Assembly: GCA_036271875.1 (NCBI GenBank)
Contig: DATAZU010000039.1
Coordinates: forward strand, 1 to 64,000
DNA: 64,000 nucleotides
Direction of reading: 5' to 3'
Source of the DNA: Galbitalea sp036271875
GTDB lineage: Bacteria > Actinomycetota > Actinomycetes > Actinomycetales > Microbacteriaceae
A program made the position numbers and the translations under genes. The stretch's first letter is position 1. Every line of letters starts with the position of its first letter. Below are positions 46,935 to 55,479 of this stretch, one piece after another. The notes beneath the pieces were generated by a model. The model searched no databases. It had not been told where the DNA came from and saw only the letters and a list, made by a program, of their open reading frames with translations.

Positions 46935-47801
46935 ATGAAGACCAGAACAATCGGCACTGTGACCGTCTCAGCGATCGGGTTCGGTGGCATGCCCATCTCG
47001 ATCGAGGGACGGCCGGACGAGGCTCAGGCGATCGCTACCATCCACGCGGCACTCGATGCGGGGATCAACTTCATCGACACCGCGGACGCGTACCGGCTGC
47101 CCGGCGAGGGATACTCGCACAACGAGCAGCTCATCGCGAAGGCGCTAAAGACGTACTCGGGTGACACATCCGATGTTCTCGTTGCGACGAAGGGCGGCCA
47201 TCTCCGTGAGGTCAATCAGCCCGGACCGTGGGAGCAGAACGGCGACCCCGACTATCTGAAGAAGGCGGTCGAGGAGTCACTCAAGAACCTTGGTGTCGAG
47301 GCGATCGGCTTGTACCAGTTCCACCGGCCCGACCCGCTGGTCGATTATGCGGACTCGATTGGCGCCATCCGGGACCTGTTGGATGCCGGAAAAATCCGGA
47401 TGGCCGGCATCTCGAATGCGAACCCGGCACAGGTCCTCCTGTCACAGGAGATCCTCGACAACCGACTGGTCTCGGTGCAAAACCAGTTCTCACCCGCGTT
47501 CCGTTCGAGCGAACCGGAGCTCGAACTGTGCAACGACCTTGGCATAGCGTTTCTGCCGTGGAGTCCGCTCGGCGGAATCGGCGGCGCCGGCAAGCTCGGC
47601 GATCGGTTCGAGGTGTTCCAGGAGGTCGCAGATCAGCACGGCGTCAGCCCGCAGGTCATCTGCCTCGCCTGGGAGCTCGCCAAGTCGCCCGTCGTCATTC
47701 CGATTCCTGGATCGTCGAGGCCCGAGACCATCCGGGACTCCGCGACGGCACCGGATGTCGATCTCACCCCGGACCAGGTGGCCAGACTCGACGCCGCCTA
47801 A
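46935..47801 (+). CDS. Aldo/keto reductase (second, shorter type)
   Basis: A 288-residue AKR with catalytic Tyr in FIDTADAYRLPG near residue 51, Lys in VLVATKGGH near 84 and His in GLYQFHRPDP near 125; IPIPGSSRPETIRDSA near 255 binds NADP. The motif differs from the first AKR, so the pair is not a recent duplication. ATG start with a GAAGGA site. A strong palindromic terminator follows directly. Confidence 0.93.
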   Translation: MKTRTIGTVTVSAIGFGGMPISIEGRPDEAQAIATIHAALDAGINFIDTADAYRLPGEGYSHNEQLIAKALKTYSGDTSDVLVATKGGHLREVNQPGPWEQNGDPDYLKKAVEESLKNLGVEAIGLYQFHRPDPLVDYADSIGAIRDLLDAGKIRMAGISNANPAQVLLSQEILDNRLVSVQNQFSPAFRSSEPELELCNDLGIAFLPWSPLGGIGGAGKLGDRFEVFQEVADQHGVSPQVICLAWELAKSPVVIPIPGSSRPETIRDSATAPDVDLTPDQVARLDAA

Positions 47802-47804
47802 GAG

Positions 47805-47878
47805 TCCGTGAGAGGTCCCAATCGACCCGTAAGTCAGTCGTTTTATGGGTCGATTGGGACCTCTCACGGAGTTTTTTT
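47805..47878. terminator. Palindromic element B: 24-bp perfect stem plus T-run
   Basis: Arms 47805-47828 and 47847-47870 are perfectly complementary over 24 bp, with core GAGAGGTCCCAATCGACC, and are followed by seven T (47872-47878): a textbook intrinsic terminator on the plus strand. It lies between the convergent AKR and ohr genes. It is the same element as at 37978, with one compensated stem change. Confidence 0.85.
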
Positions 47879-48296
47879 AGTCCACGAGGGTGAGCTTGAC
47901 CTCGATGTTTCCGCGCGTCGCGTTCGAGTACGGGCACATCTGGTGCGCCAGGTCGACGACCTCCTGCCGACGATCGGCGGGGACGTTCGGAAGGTAGACG
48001 TCGAGTTCAACGGCGAGACCGTAAGCGACGGCGCTGGTCTTGCCGATGCTGACGCTGGCAGACACTCCAGCATCCCCGGTGTCGACCTTCAGATGACGAC
48101 CCACACTGTGGATGGCGGAAAGGAAGCAGGCCGAGTACCCGGCTGCGAACAGCTGCTCAGGGTTCGTTCCCTCGCCGGAGCCGCCCATCTCTTTCGGAAC
48201 TCGGGTATCCAGGTCGATGCGGTTATCTTCGCTGAGAACGTGGCCATCACGACCACCCCCGCTGGCGTGTGCAATTGCGGTGTAGAGAGCTTCCAT
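47877..48296 (-). CDS. ohr: Organic hydroperoxide resistance protein (Ohr/OsmC)
   Basis: A 139-residue thiol peroxidase that reduces organic hydroperoxides. The peroxidatic Cys57 is in FAAGYSACF and the resolving Cys121 in HQMCPYSNATRGN, both in Ohr-type context; the Glu in NPEQLF completes the site. It begins LYTAIAHASGGGRDG, also Ohr-like. No OhrR regulator is adjacent. Ends at the palindromic terminator. Confidence 0.94.
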   Translation of the reverse strand: MEALYTAIAHASGGGRDGHVLSEDNRIDLDTRVPKEMGGSGEGTNPEQLFAAGYSACFLSAIHSVGRHLKVDTGDAGVSASVSIGKTSAVAYGLAVELDVYLPNVPADRRQEVVDLAHQMCPYSNATRGNIEVKLTLVD

Positions 48297-48347
48297 GCAT
48301 CCAGTCCATCAGAAGACGGCGGCACGATGTTGGGAGCAACCGCAGTG

Positions 48348-49274
48348 CTACGCGCCCGGCTCGAATTCGATCGCCGTCGCGAGCGTAGCCTGGCGCCAGA
48401 ACTCCGCGCCGAACTCTTCGCTTGCACTGGATGCGACGGGTTCGAGCACCACCGGACGCCCTGCCACGCCGCGGTGCGGTCCGTAAAATTCGCCGCCCTT
48501 TGCTTGCGCGTCCGTCGCGGCGCGGACGATTGGCCATGCACCGCGATCCTTACCCTGAGAGATAACGGCGGAGAGCACGTCCAGGGGTTTGACGGGGCCG
48601 TCGTTGATGTCGGCACGCTTGTCGGAGAGCAAGTCGACGGCCGAACCAGGATGCGCGAGGATCGACTCGATTTCGCTCCCCGCCGCGCTCAGCTTGCGCT
48701 GTAGTTCGAGGGCGAACGCGTGCATCGCGTGCTTCGAGTAGCCGTACGCCCGGAAGAAGTTGTACCGGCCGTGTGCGCTCTGCAGGTTCGACGCATCCAG
48801 TTTCACCAAGCGCGTCGCCATGCTGCCCAGGCTGATGATCCTTGCCGTCGGTGTTAGCGACGGGAAGACCTGTGCGGTCAGCGCGAATGGGCCGAAGGCG
48901 TTCGATCCGACAACGAACTCGAGCCCGTCTTCCGTGACCGCGCGCTTACTCGATCCGGTCGTCGCTCCCGCATTGTTGATCAAAACATCGACCGGTCCGA
49001 GCTTTCGGATGTCGGCCGCAGCCTCTCGAATCGACGCGAGCGACGAGAGATCGAGCCGCACAAAATCGATCTGGGCCGCGGGAATCCGCTCGCGGATTGA
49101 CCGGGACGCGACCTCCGCCTTCTCCGGCGAGCGGGACGCCATCACAATGCGCGCTCCAGCCCGGGCGAGCTGCTCGCACACGAAGTACCCGATCCCCGCG
49201 TTCCCGCCCGTGACCACAATGGTCCTGCCGGATTGCGATGGCAGAGCGGTTGGGTCCCAGTCGTCCCTACTCAC
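48348..49274 (-). CDS. Short-chain dehydrogenase (retinol-dehydrogenase-like)
   Basis: A 308-residue SDR with the cofactor loop VVTGGNAGIGYF near residue 20, NNAGA near 98 and catalytic YGYSKHAMHAF near 177 (Tyr and Lys). Residues RSPEKAE after strand two suggest NADP preference. The C-terminal stretch resembles the light-dependent-reductase/retinol-dehydrogenase subgroup. GTG start; it overlaps the chorismate mutase end by 8 bp, so the two are co-expressed without an evident pathway link. Confidence 0.9.
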   Translation of the reverse strand: MSRDDWDPTALPSQSGRTIVVTGGNAGIGYFVCEQLARAGARIVMASRSPEKAEVASRSIRERIPAAQIDFVRLDLSSLASIREAAADIRKLGPVDVLINNAGATTGSSKRAVTEDGLEFVVGSNAFGPFALTAQVFPSLTPTARIISLGSMATRLVKLDASNLQSAHGRYNFFRAYGYSKHAMHAFALELQRKLSAAGSEIESILAHPGSAVDLLSDKRADINDGPVKPLDVLSAVISQGKDRGAWPIVRAATDAQAKGGEFYGPHRGVAGRPVVLEPVASSASEEFGAEFWRQATLATAIEFEPGA

Positions 49275-49611
49275 CGTTAGCCTGCGTCTGGATGCTTCCC
49301 GTGCGGGCGATCTGCTCGTGATGGTGGATGACCTCGGCGACGAGAAAGTTCAGGAACTTCTCCGCGAATGCCGGGTCGAGCTGCGACTCCTCGGCGAGCA
49401 CGCGGAGGCGCGCAATCTGCACCTTCTCGCGTTCCGGGTCCGACGGCGGCAGACCACCGGCCGCCTTGATCTTTCCGACCTGCTGGGTGAACTTGAATCG
49501 CTCAGCCAGCATGTGAACGATGGCAGCGTCGATGTTGTCGATGCTCAGACGGATGGCCGTGAGCTCACTCATCACGTCCGATTTCGACGCCGCGGGATTC
49601 GCCTGTTCCAT
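49267..49611 (-). CDS. Chorismate mutase (AroQ type)
   Basis: A 114-residue all-helical chorismate mutase converting chorismate to prephenate for Phe and Tyr. Helix 1 carries RLSIDNIDAAIVHMLAERF with the expected Arg, then VGKIKA with the active-site Lys, and PEREKVQIARL in helix 2. A standalone cytoplasmic form (no signal peptide). TAGATT lies 6 nt before the ATG, again leaderless. Actinobacterial AroQ-delta enzymes need DAHP synthase for full activity; that partner is not here. Confidence 0.9.
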   Translation of the reverse strand: MEQANPAASKSDVMSELTAIRLSIDNIDAAIVHMLAERFKFTQQVGKIKAAGGLPPSDPEREKVQIARLRVLAEESQLDPAFAEKFLNFLVAEVIHHHEQIARTGSIQTQANGE

Positions 49612-49651
49612 GAGACGAATCTAGTCGTTTGGCTTGCCGCCGAAGAATCAG

Positions 49652-50290
49652 TCACCGCTCCCGATAGGACACGGGGCGGCCATCCCAGGACGCGAGACGC
49701 CCCTCGAGCCCGGCGCGAACATCCGACCATTCATCGATGAGAACCGAGAACACGACACTGTCTCGCCAGGTGCCGTCCTCCCGGCGCAGGTCTCGGCGGG
49801 TAATTCCTTCCCGAACCGCGCCGATGCCAGCGATTGCCGCCTGCGATCTCTCGTTCAGGATGTCCGTCTGGATCTTCACGCGGCCAAACCCTGCGTCGAA
49901 CGCGTGGCCGAGCATCAACAGCTTCGCCTCGGCGTTGACCTGGCTTCCCCAGACGCGCGGATCGTAGGCGGTCCAGCCGATGTGTGCGTGCTCGCGCGGC
50001 TCGTCGAAGTCGCCCAGCGTGGATGTGCCGAGAGCCACTCCGTCCAGCGGCCCGCCGGATGCCCGGATCAGGAACGGGTTGCCGGTCTCGAACATGTAGT
50101 AGCCGAGTGCCCACTTCGGAAAGTCGACCCGGGCGACCTCGTACCCCTTGGGGCCGCGTCCGTAGCCGCCGGCGAACACCCCTGGCGTGCAAATCGCTGC
50201 GCCAAGCTCCGCAAGATGCTCCTGTCGCAGGGGTTCAAGGCGGATGAACCGGCCCTCGAGGACGGCGGGAGCGGGGCGTTTCGCGGTCAT
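49652..50290 (-). CDS. GNAT acetyltransferase, RimJ/RimL-like
   Basis: About 212 residues of the RimJ/RimL/aminoglycoside acetyltransferase-like GNAT type: LEGRFIRLEPLRQEHLAEL at the N-terminus, GTSTLGDFDEPREHAHIGW mid-protein and RVKIQTDILNERSQAAI near 155. The ATG at 50290 with a GGAAGGA site is preferred to a longer frame reaching 50455, which would cover the divergent gene. Target unknown. Confidence 0.87.
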   Translation of the reverse strand: MTAKRPAPAVLEGRFIRLEPLRQEHLAELGAAICTPGVFAGGYGRGPKGYEVARVDFPKWALGYYMFETGNPFLIRASGGPLDGVALGTSTLGDFDEPREHAHIGWTAYDPRVWGSQVNAEAKLLMLGHAFDAGFGRVKIQTDILNERSQAAIAGIGAVREGITRRDLRREDGTWRDSVVFSVLIDEWSDVRAGLEGRLASWDGRPVSYRER

Positions 50291-50329
50291 CCGTTCATCC
50301 TTCCATGACGACCGTGCCACGATAGTTCC

Positions 50330-50938
50330 ATGACAAGCACGACAGATTTCGAGACCGCAGCCCACTCGTTCCTGGACCTGGTCGCCGAAGTTCCCCCGGC
50401 CAAGTGGAACGAGCCGGCCCTCGGCGTCTGGGACGTTCGCAGCCTCGTCGGTCACACCGCGCGCGCGATCACCACCGTCGAAACCTACCTGTCGGCGGGT
50501 CCGGCGGCAGAGGTCACCACCAAGGATGCGGAGGGCTACTACTCCGAGGTGTTCAACGCATACACCGACAACGACGCGATCGCCGCGCGGGGAGTCGAGG
50601 CGGGCGAAGCACTAACCGAGAACTCGGGCGCGGAGTTCGAAGCAGCGCTGAATCGCGCACTCACCCTCATCCAATCCAGCGGACCGGACCGCATCGTCGC
50701 GATTGGACCAATCGGCATTCCATTGCACGAATACCTTCGCACCCGCGTTTTCGAACTGGTCGTGCACAGCATGGATATCGCCAAGGCGGTCGGCGTGAGC
50801 CACGGCATTCCGTCTGAGGTTGTTGCGAACGTCGCCGACCTGGCCGCTCGCGTCGCGGTGCGCAAGGGCAACGGCGAGGAGATTCTGTTCGCGCTGACCG
50901 GGCGCCGTCCCCTGCCGCCGCGCTTCAGCATCCTCTAG
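50330..50938 (+). CDS. Mycothiol-dependent maleylpyruvate-isomerase family protein
   Basis: A 202-residue DinB-fold protein of the MDMPI N-terminal family. The metal-binding His residues appear in LVGHTARA (His42) and FELVVHSMD near 146. Family members use mycothiol, the actinobacterial thiol, in isomerase or transferase reactions. No aromatic-degradation genes are near, so the reaction is open. It starts 39 bp from the divergent GNAT gene. Confidence 0.82.
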   Translation: MTSTTDFETAAHSFLDLVAEVPPAKWNEPALGVWDVRSLVGHTARAITTVETYLSAGPAAEVTTKDAEGYYSEVFNAYTDNDAIAARGVEAGEALTENSGAEFEAALNRALTLIQSSGPDRIVAIGPIGIPLHEYLRTRVFELVVHSMDIAKAVGVSHGIPSEVVANVADLAARVAVRKGNGEEILFALTGRRPLPPRFSIL

Positions 50939-51022
50939 AGCTATCGGCTCGCAGCGCTCGCTCACAGATAGAGCATCGAATACTCATGTGCGGCGCGAAT
51001 CCACGGCAATACTCTGTCGCAC

Positions 51023-51700
51023 ATGACCTTCTACACTGCTCCTACGCCAGCGACCCCCGAGCCGGCAGCACCCAAGCGAACGAGCGTTATCGCCAACCCG
51101 GTCTTCAAGCTGTTCGCCTACCTCATCGCCTGGTTCGTCTTTTCGGCGAGTTTCACCCTCTTTGTTGAAGCCATATCGACTGTTCAGGGCTCCTGTGCGA
51201 GCGGCAATACGCCGTATGTAATAGCACGGCCATGTTCTGCGGATGTCCTGGATTTCATTCCGTGGGTCATCTTCACAGCGCTCATCGCGGTTGGCATCGC
51301 CGTGGTGTTTGCGAACGGAATCGGTTTCCAGCTACGCGTTTGGGCCTGGCCGCTCACCTTTGGCATCCTCGGCGCCGGTTTCATAGGCGCTGGCGGCGGT
51401 GTGGGATGGGGCATCGGCGCACTTTTCATCGTGATGGCGCTCGTCCCGCTCGTGATCGAGTTGCGCGCGAGCATCCAGCGTGTGTTCCTCGGCAGCTTCA
51501 ATATCTTCGGCCAGCAGTTCAAGGAGAGTCCGAAGGCCCAGCCGTCGTTCTCCTCCCGCAAGATGCCAAACCCGCCGGACGCAGTGAAGCCGAAGCTCGG
51601 TGACTGGGCTGTCGCGCTGCTGGGATTTGTCATCCCGCTGTTGGCCGGCTACTACGTCGCACTACTCTGGGTCAGCGCGCTGCACGCCAGCCAGGGTTAG
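51023..51700 (+). CDS. Hypothetical membrane protein
   Basis: A 225-residue protein with about five hydrophobic stretches (30-50, 75-95, 105-120, 125-150, 195-220), so a polytopic membrane protein. A conserved-looking pair of Cys (in GSCASG and RPCSAD) sits in the loop after the first helix, probably outside and perhaps disulfide-bonded. I recognise no family. TACTCT lies 7 nt before the ATG, so the mRNA is probably leaderless. It ends head-on against purA with no gap, and without an obvious terminator. Confidence 0.75.
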   Translation: MTFYTAPTPATPEPAAPKRTSVIANPVFKLFAYLIAWFVFSASFTLFVEAISTVQGSCASGNTPYVIARPCSADVLDFIPWVIFTALIAVGIAVVFANGIGFQLRVWAWPLTFGILGAGFIGAGGGVGWGIGALFIVMALVPLVIELRASIQRVFLGSFNIFGQQFKESPKAQPSFSSRKMPNPPDAVKPKLGDWAVALLGFVIPLLAGYYVALLWVSALHASQG

Positions 51701-52987
51701 TCAGCCGAGCAGATCGTGACGCACGACGATCGCGTTACGGTCTGCTCCGACGCCGATCGCTGAGATGCGGGAACCGCTGATCGCTTCAACGGCGATGATG
51801 TAGTCCCGCGCGTTCTTGGGGAGGTCCCCGAAGGTTCGCGCCTCCGAGATGTCCTCGGCCCAGCCGGGGAACGTCTCGTAGATCGGGACGGCGTGGTGGA
51901 AGTCCGACTGCGAGACCGGGACCTCGTCGACTCGCGTGCCGTCAACGTCATAGGCGACGCACACGGGGATCTCCTCTAGTCCGGTGAGCACGTCGAGCTT
52001 GGTCATCACAAAGTCGGTGATGCCGTTGATGCGAGAGGCGTAGCGGGCAACCGGCGCGTCGTACCATCCCGTTCGGCGCGGGCGACCGGTCGTTGTGCCG
52101 AACTCGAACCCTCGCTCGCGCAGCCACTCGCCCTGCTCGTTGTCCAGTTCGGTTGGGAACGGACCGGCGCCGACTCTCGTCGTGTACGCCTTGACGATCC
52201 CGATCACGCGATCGATCCTGCGCGGACCAATGCCCGATCCGGTCGAAGCACCACCCGCGGTGGAATTGGATGACGTCACGAACGGGTACGTGCCATGGTC
52301 GACATCCAGCATGGTCGCCTGGCCGCCCTCGAATAGCACGGTCTTGCCGTCGTCCAGCGCGCGATTGAGCATGAGCCCGGTGTCAGCGACCATGGGACGA
52401 AGCCGGTCAGCGTACGACAACAGGTCGTCGACGACCTCGTCAACCGAGATGGCGCGGCGGTTGTAGACCTTGACCAGAAGGTGGTTCTTCTGGTGCAGGG
52501 CACCCTCGACCTTCTGGCGCAGAATGTTCGCGTCGAAGAGATCCTGGATGCGAATGCCGACCCGATTGATCTTGTCGGCGTACGACGGCCCGATGCCACG
52601 CCCGGTCGTTCCGATCTGGCGCGAACCGAGGAACCGCTCCGTGACCTTGTCCAGCGTGCGGTGGTACTGCGTGATCACGTGAGCGTTCGCGCTCACGACC
52701 AGCCTCGAGACATCCACCCCACGCGCGCTCAGTGCATCGAGCTCCTCGAACAGCACCTCTATGTCGATGACAACACCGTTGGCGATGACGGGGATGACGC
52801 CTTCGGTCAGGATGCCACTCGGCAGCAGGTGCAGCGCGTACTTCTCGTCGCCGACCACGACCGTGTGGCCCGCGTTGTTGCCGCCGTTGAACTTCACGAC
52901 GTAGTCGATCCGGCTGCCAAGAAGGTCGGTTGCCTTGCCCTTGCCCTCGTCGCCCCATTGTGCGCCAATGATGACAATTCCTGGCAT
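51701..52987 (-). CDS. purA: Adenylosuccinate synthetase
   Basis: A 428-residue GTP-dependent enzyme that joins IMP and aspartate on the way to AMP. Signature QWGDEGKGKATD near residue 10, GGNNAGHTV near 35, and the catalytic loop GRGIGPSYADK near 130 are clear. Length is typical. Its likely -10 box is TAGACT near 53024 on the minus strand, giving a short leader with a GAGGGAGA site. Confidence 0.98.
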   Translation of the reverse strand: MPGIVIIGAQWGDEGKGKATDLLGSRIDYVVKFNGGNNAGHTVVVGDEKYALHLLPSGILTEGVIPVIANGVVIDIEVLFEELDALSARGVDVSRLVVSANAHVITQYHRTLDKVTERFLGSRQIGTTGRGIGPSYADKINRVGIRIQDLFDANILRQKVEGALHQKNHLLVKVYNRRAISVDEVVDDLLSYADRLRPMVADTGLMLNRALDDGKTVLFEGGQATMLDVDHGTYPFVTSSNSTAGGASTGSGIGPRRIDRVIGIVKAYTTRVGAGPFPTELDNEQGEWLRERGFEFGTTTGRPRRTGWYDAPVARYASRINGITDFVMTKLDVLTGLEEIPVCVAYDVDGTRVDEVPVSQSDFHHAVPIYETFPGWAEDISEARTFGDLPKNARDYIIAVEAISGSRISAIGVGADRNAIVVRHDLLG

Positions 52988-53064
52988 GGCCTATCTCCCT
53001 CACGATCGAAGCGGGATTACACCCCAGTCTATCGAGCGCACTCTTTCTCGCGAGTTGCCGACTC

Positions 53065-53697
53065 TCAGCGAGCGTGCTGCGTGATCCACACGTGCATCGC
53101 GATGGCGGCGGCAGCAGACGCGTTGATGCTGCGGGTCGACCCGTACTGGGTGATCTCGACAACCGCATCCGCGGATTTCACCGCTTCATCGCTCAGGCCC
53201 GGGCCCTCCTGCCCGAACAGCAGGATGCAGGCAGTCGGCAAGTCGAAGCTCTCGATCGGGACAGAAACTGGAACGTTGTCGATCGCGATGATCGGCAATT
53301 CCTTCACGCGCGCCCACCGCACGAACTCTTCGACCGTCTCGTGGTGGAGCACGTGCTGGTAACGATCGGTCACCATCGCGCCGCGCTTGTTCCATCGCTT
53401 TCGTCCGATGATATGCACCGTCTCGGCGGCGAAGGCGTTTGCCGTCCGCACGATCGACCCGATGTTCATGTCGTGCTGCCAGTTCTCGATCGCGACAGCG
53501 AATGGGTGCCGGTACCGGTCGAGATCGGCGACGATCGCCTCGATGGTCCAGTAGCGGTACTTGTCAACGACGTTCCGCGTGTCGCCGTGCTCGAGCAACT
53601 CCTGGTCCCACTGCACGCCCGTCGGCAATGCCCCCTGCCACGGGCCGACACCGTTCGTCGAGAGCTCGTGGGTCGGGTTCGGCGCTGGATCGCTCAC
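53065..53697 (-). CDS. SpoU/TrmH family RNA 2'-O-methyltransferase
   Basis: About 210 residues with a SPOUT knot: NIGSIVRTANAF near 80, LFGQEGPGLS near 160 and STRSINASAAAAIAMHVW near 185 (motifs 1 to 3). It methylates a ribose in tRNA or rRNA. I prefer GTG 53697, with GAGAGGA 8 nt before it, over upstream ATGs at 53715 and 53733. The N-terminal 60 residues are an extension with no known domain. Target nucleotide not assignable. Confidence 0.88.
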   Translation of the reverse strand: MSDPAPNPTHELSTNGVGPWQGALPTGVQWDQELLEHGDTRNVVDKYRYWTIEAIVADLDRYRHPFAVAIENWQHDMNIGSIVRTANAFAAETVHIIGRKRWNKRGAMVTDRYQHVLHHETVEEFVRWARVKELPIIAIDNVPVSVPIESFDLPTACILLFGQEGPGLSDEAVKSADAVVEITQYGSTRSINASAAAAIAMHVWITQHAR

Positions 53698-53719
53698 GCA
53701 CCCATCCTCTCCCATCCTC

Positions 53720-53790
53720 GCGTTTGCCCCCACCCGGAACGTTTGCCCCCGTGCCTACGGGGGCAAACGCGCTGTACGGGGGCAAACGCC
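53720..53790. repeat. Nested palindrome with four CGTTTGCCCCC words
   Basis: CGTTTGCCCCC occurs at about 53721 and 53740; its complement GGGGGCAAACG occurs at 53759 and 53779. The inner pair forms a perfect 13-bp stem (53740-53752 with 53757-53769) with a 4-nt loop; the outer copies can pair around it or with it in alternative folds. It occupies the promoter gap between two divergent methyltransferase genes. Confidence 0.75.
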
Positions 53791-53818
53791 GATTGGAGAG
53801 TGCGTTAATGTTGCGAGC

Positions 53819-54673
53819 ATGCCGACGCCGCTCTGGACACCCGACGGGGACAACCTCGTCGTGCTCGGCGACAACCTTGACGTCGCCGCGCAGTTGCCCG
53901 ACGCATCCTTCCGCCTGATCTACCTCGATCCCCCGTTCAACACCGGCAGAACCCAGCGCAGGCAGTCGATCACGACGACGAAGTCTGAGAGCGGATCCCG
54001 GGTCGGCTTTAAGGGCCAGAGTTACGACACCGTTAAGGGAACGCTCTACTCATACAACGATGAGTTCGCCGACTACTGGGAGTTCCTGGAACCCCGGCTT
54101 GAGCACGCGTGGCGACTCCTGGACGAACGTGGCACCCTCTACCTGCATCTCGACTACCGCGAGGTGCACTACGCGAAGGTCGCGCTCGACGCGCTGTTCG
54201 GTCGCGAGTGCTTTCTCAACGAGATCGTCTGGGCGTACGACTACGGCGCCAAGGCAACCGGGCGGTGGCCAGCCAAGCACGACACGATCCTCGTCTACGT
54301 GAAGGATCCGAAGAGCTATTACTTCGACAGCACCACCGTTGACCGCGAACCATACATGGCGCCCGGCCTGGTCAGCGCGGAGAAGGTTGCCCGCGGCAAG
54401 CTTCCGACAGATGTCTGGTGGCACACGATCGTCACGACCAGCGGAAAGGAACGCACCGGGTACGCAACCCAGAAGCCGGAGGGTATTCTGCGTCGGATTG
54501 TCCAGGCGTCGAGCGCCGAGGGCGACTGGGTGCTCGACCTGTTTGCGGGGAGCGGAACAACGGCATCCGTCGCAGCGAGGCTCGGCAGGCGCTTTGTGGT
54601 CGTTGACGAAAATCCGGATGCTGTAGCCATCATGCGCGCCCGCCTGGGCGGGGAAGCACGCTACCTGCCCTGA
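53819..54673 (+). CDS. Orphan site-specific DNA methyltransferase (adenine-N6 or cytosine-N4)
   Basis: About 284 residues. The catalytic motif IV YLDPPFNTG lies near residue 37 and the AdoMet motif LDLFAGSGTT near 240, so the order is IV then I, the beta-class. TQKPEG near 222 is the motif X equivalent. DPPF is usual for N6-adenine methylation. No restriction endonuclease or specificity gene is adjacent, so it is solitary and may mark DNA for regulation or protect against an enzyme encoded elsewhere. A longer frame starting at 53561 is rejected since it covers the divergent gene. Confidence 0.87.
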   Translation: MPTPLWTPDGDNLVVLGDNLDVAAQLPDASFRLIYLDPPFNTGRTQRRQSITTTKSESGSRVGFKGQSYDTVKGTLYSYNDEFADYWEFLEPRLEHAWRLLDERGTLYLHLDYREVHYAKVALDALFGRECFLNEIVWAYDYGAKATGRWPAKHDTILVYVKDPKSYYFDSTTVDREPYMAPGLVSAEKVARGKLPTDVWWHTIVTTSGKERTGYATQKPEGILRRIVQASSAEGDWVLDLFAGSGTTASVAARLGRRFVVVDENPDAVAIMRARLGGEARYLP

Positions 54674-54686
54674 CTACGATTGCCTC

Positions 54687-55472
54687 ATGAGCGACAGACG
54701 CGACGTCGAGTGCTGGCTGACCGACATGGATGGCGTTTTGGTGCACGAGGAGACTCCTGTGCCCGGCGCATCCCAGCTTCTGAAGCAGTGGCGCGACCAG
54801 GATAAGCCGTACCTGGTGCTGACCAACAACTCGATCTTCACGCCGCGTGACCTGAGTGCGCGTCTGGCCGAGTCCGGTCTCATCGTCCCCGAGGACCGCA
54901 TCTGGACCTCCGCGCTCGCCACGGCAGACTTTCTGGCATCGCAGATTCCCGGTGGTTCGGCCTTTGTCATCGGCGAAGCCGGCATGACGACCGCTCTGCA
55001 CGAGGCAGGATTCGTCATGACGGAACGCTCGCCGGACTACGTTGTGGTCGGCGAGACCCGCAACTATTCGTTCGAAGCAATCACCAAGGCCATCCGGCTC
55101 ATCGGTGAAGGCTCCCGATTCATCGTCACGAATCCAGATGCAACGGGGCCGAGTCCCGACGGTCCGCTTCCGGCCACCGGCGCCGTCGCCGCCCTCATCA
55201 GCAAAGCGACGGGTAAGGAGCCATACGTCGTGGGAAAGCCGAACCCAATGATGTTCCGGTCGGCGATGAACAAGATTGGTGCGCACTCGGAGAACACCGG
55301 CATGATCGGCGACCGGATGGACACGGACATCGTCGCCGGCATCGAAGCCGGACTGCACACCGTGCTGGTGCTCACGGGCATCAGCGATCGCGCGGAGATC
55401 GAGCGCTACCCTTTCCGACCCGATGAGGTTCTGGAAAGTGTCGCCGATCTGCTCGACGAGAAGCCCGCGTGA
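54687..55472 (+). CDS. HAD-IIA family phosphatase (NagD-like)
   Basis: A 261-residue HAD hydrolase. Motif I LTDMDGVLV near residue 12 carries the nucleophile Asp, motif II VLTNNS near 46, Lys in VGKPNPMMF near 190 and motif IV MIGDRMDTDI near 212. The C2 cap between them is NagD-type. Such enzymes dephosphorylate small sugar phosphates or nucleotides. TACGAT lies 6 nt before the ATG, a leaderless arrangement just after the methyltransferase stop. Confidence 0.9.
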   Translation: MSDRRDVECWLTDMDGVLVHEETPVPGASQLLKQWRDQDKPYLVLTNNSIFTPRDLSARLAESGLIVPEDRIWTSALATADFLASQIPGGSAFVIGEAGMTTALHEAGFVMTERSPDYVVVGETRNYSFEAITKAIRLIGEGSRFIVTNPDATGPSPDGPLPATGAVAALISKATGKEPYVVGKPNPMMFRSAMNKIGAHSENTGMIGDRMDTDIVAGIEAGLHTVLVLTGISDRAEIERYPFRPDEVLESVADLLDEKPA

Positions 55473-55479
55473 GGGACGG

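Noticed and set aside
50939..51010. A possible tRNA-like fold after the isomerase gene
   Set aside because: There is a weak stem only; no acceptor, anticodon or T-loop consensus is present.
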